From Lentihominibacter butyricus (lineage in GTDB: Bacteria > Bacillota > Clostridia > Peptostreptococcales > Anaerovoracaceae), in NCBI RefSeq assembly GCF_025567305.1, contig NZ_JAOQJP010000017.1, positions 1-41,877 of the forward strand: a stretch of DNA of 41,877 nt, in the 5' to 3' direction. The translations under genes and the position numbers were made by a program. Under the pieces are notes generated by a model, which saw only the letters and a list, made by a program, of their open reading frames with translations, made no database searches and was not told the origin of the DNA. Of the stretch, positions 40,834-41,877 are shown piece after piece (positions within the stretch are counted from its first letter, which is position 1; every line of letters starts with the position of its first letter).

Positions 40834-40993
40834 TCACACTTGTAACAGCAGCCACAATCACAGTCGGTGCATTTTTCTTATAATCATCTGCCTGTACCAC
40901 TAGCACCGGACGTTCTCCACTCTGTACGGAACCTACTCTGTTTCCAAAATCGTAATAGAATAAATCTCCACGATTGATCATTCTTTCTTTCAT
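40784..40993 (-). pseudogene. Truncated MazF/PemK-type toxin gene
   Basis: The frame encodes 69 residues; family members have about 110-120. The N-terminal half is well preserved: NRGDLFYYDFGNRVGSVQSGERPVLVVQ and PTVIVAAVTSVIKK. After KKR, at about 40822, the sequence diverges into the opposite DUF6680 remnant. The C-terminal half of the fold is missing, so it is unlikely to be an active ribonuclease. No antitoxin gene is visible beside it. ATG 40993 follows GCGAGG. Confidence 0.75.
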
Positions 40994-41090
40994 ATGTAAA
41001 ACCTCGCTTTTCTTATCGTCTAATTTGTCATTTTCATCCGGAATGAAATAACCCTCTCACTTATTTGGAATTAAAAGTGCTTTTGACACC

Positions 41091-41672
41091 CTATTTTCTG
41101 AAAAAGTCTCCGAATATTTTTTCAACCTTCTTCTTTGCTGCAAGAATATGTCTGTCGACAACCTGATGTGCAACACCTTCTGCTTTGGCAATATCCCTTG
41201 CACTTATTCCATCTACATACCGCATTACCAAATACTTATGCTGCTTCTCTGTAAGACTCGCCATAGCTGTAACAAATAAACGCATCTTTTCTTCGGCTCG
41301 TCGATTGTAATAATCGTCCATCTCCTGCTGTTCTATAAAATCAGGTACGGATACCTCTGAATGCATATTCTCAGTAGTTCCATCATCATATCCAAAGGCA
41401 TCGCTATTGTTATTCTGGCGTTTTCTGTACTTATCCTCATTTCTGTTGTATGCCTGTATCGCTTTTCCCTGCTCAACAGAAAGCAATACGAATGGTATGT
41501 ACTTCTTCACTTCATCTGGATATTTCTCAAACAGTTCCTGCTCTGATAATTCAGACACAATCGCCCATTTCTCCTGTCCGATATAACCTGTGTACTCGTA
41601 TTTGAGGTTGATGAGTTTACAATCCTTTGCAAAAAGTTCTTTCTGCTGTGTTGCTGTATATGTATTTTTCAT
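41091..41672 (-). CDS. Sigma-70 region-4-like helix-turn-helix protein of a mobile element
   Basis: The protein has 193 residues. The C-terminal 55 residues, with LTEKQHKYLVMRYVDGISARDIAKAEGVAHQVVDRHI, match sigma region 4. The middle (about 75-130) is polar and low in complexity (RNEDKYRKRQNNNSD), and the N-terminus is a small domain seen in proteins of integrative elements. It may be a specialised sigma factor or a transcriptional regulator of a conjugative or phage-like element. AAAGGAG precedes ATG 41672, but the ribosome site lies in a hairpin. Confidence 0.8.
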   Translation of the reverse strand: MKNTYTATQQKELFAKDCKLINLKYEYTGYIGQEKWAIVSELSEQELFEKYPDEVKKYIPFVLLSVEQGKAIQAYNRNEDKYRKRQNNNSDAFGYDDGTTENMHSEVSVPDFIEQQEMDDYYNRRAEEKMRLFVTAMASLTEKQHKYLVMRYVDGISARDIAKAEGVAHQVVDRHILAAKKKVEKIFGDFFRK

Positions 41673-41673
41673 T

Positions 41674-41736
41674 TCCGTAATCTCCTTTGATCTGAATTTT
41701 TGAATTTGCTCGTTTCAAAAATTCGGAGATCACGGA
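41674..41736 (-). promoter_or_regulatory. Hairpin that pairs the ribosome site of the sigma-like gene
   Basis: TCCGTAATCTCC (41674-41685) pairs with GGAGATCACGGA (41725-41736) with one mismatch, and GAATTTTTGAA (41694-41704) pairs with TTCAAAAATTC (41714-41724). In the minus-strand RNA the GGAG of the ribosome site is inside the lower stem, next to the start codon. Confidence 0.65.
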
Positions 41737-41739
41737 TAC

Positions 41740-41877
41740 TGAGGTGTACCCCAAAAAGTGGAGTCGAAAAAAAGATGATATAATAGAGACGATACGGAGG
41801 TACACTATGGCACGATCAAAGTATTCAAGAGGATTAAAAATCAAAGTTGCAAAAGAAGCAATGCTGCCGGAAAATCA
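41740..41877 (+). mobile_element. Left end of an IS3/IS150-type insertion sequence (cut by window end)
   Basis: The sequence from 41740 reads TGAGGTGTACCCCAAAAAGT, the form of an IS150-group terminal repeat. An extended -10 promoter (TGATATAAT at 41776-41784) and a ribosome site precede the orfA start at 41807. It is inserted a few bases from the hairpin upstream of the sigma-like gene and may have separated that gene from its promoter. Confidence 0.8.
41807..41877 (+). CDS. IS3-family transposase OrfA (partial, N-terminus only)
   Basis: The first 23 codons, from ATG 41807 after CGGAGGT, read MARSKYSRGLKIKVAKEAM and continue past the window end. This is the typical start of the IS3/IS150 OrfA DNA-binding protein. 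The rest lies outside the window. Confidence 0.75.
   Translation, partial: MARSKYSRGLKIKVAKEAMLPEN

Noticed and set aside
41617..41844. Minus-strand frame across the IS end
   Set aside because: It reads antisense through the insertion-sequence terminus and orfA start and resembles no protein.

Overview
The window looks like chromosomal DNA of an anaerobic, low-to-mid GC Firmicute of the class Clostridia. The reasons are strong AGGAGG ribosome sites, sigma-A promoters and Rho-independent terminators throughout, a trimeric [FeFe] hydrogenase with NuoE- and NuoF-like subunits, a meso-diaminopimelate type MurE, lipoprotein and FtsX-type exporters without outer-membrane partners, and an EFR1-type ferredoxin. 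I cannot name the species; a Family XIII/Anaerovoracaceae-like organism is a guess.

Layout. 1-540: terminator-like debris and a tRNA-Glu(CTC) with its own promoter and terminator. 1.1-3.8 kb (+): EamA permease, EFR1 flavodoxin/ferredoxin and LysE exporter. 3.8-8.5 kb (-): two overlapping MacB-like transporters, each an ATPase fused to a permease. 8.6-11.8 kb (-): murE and a ClC chloride transporter with a TrkA_C domain. 12.0-13.2 kb (+): a HI0933/BaiN-like flavoprotein. 13.5-17.7 kb (+): hydC-hydB-hydA, an NAD(H)-linked, probably electron-bifurcating hydrogenase. 17.9-21.4 kb (-): a crotonase-fold enzyme and a two-component system whose response regulator carries a DUF2294-like output domain. 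21.5-24.5 kb (-): an ATPase plus large FtsX permease behind a TetR-type operator. 24.7-27.3 kb (+): a structured non-coding RNA or leader followed by an M28 peptidase lipoprotein. 27.4-29.8 kb (-): cupin, Ogt, GNAT and DUF1275 genes.

30.1-38.4 kb (-) is the most interesting stretch. It is one array: NhaC-type antiporter, PAS/sigma-54 activator, then ureA-B-C-E-F-G-D. Upstream of the antiporter I find a canonical -24/-12 sigma-54 promoter, and behind it two near-identical 20-bp palindromes that look like binding sites for the activator encoded just downstream. This suggests a sigma-54 controlled urea-use regulon with an unusual ion antiporter at its head and a divergent urease: UreC lacks the flap cysteine and has a shortened loop.

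38.7-41.9 kb is AT-rich accessory DNA. Its left edge carries a guaA-3'-end-like sequence followed by a terminator, as expected for an island integrated at guaA. It holds an AbiEi/AbiEii pair, two truncated genes joined tail to tail (a DUF6680-like membrane protein and a MazF toxin), a sigma-factor-like HTH protein with a ribosome site buried in a hairpin, and the left end of an IS3/IS150-type insertion sequence.
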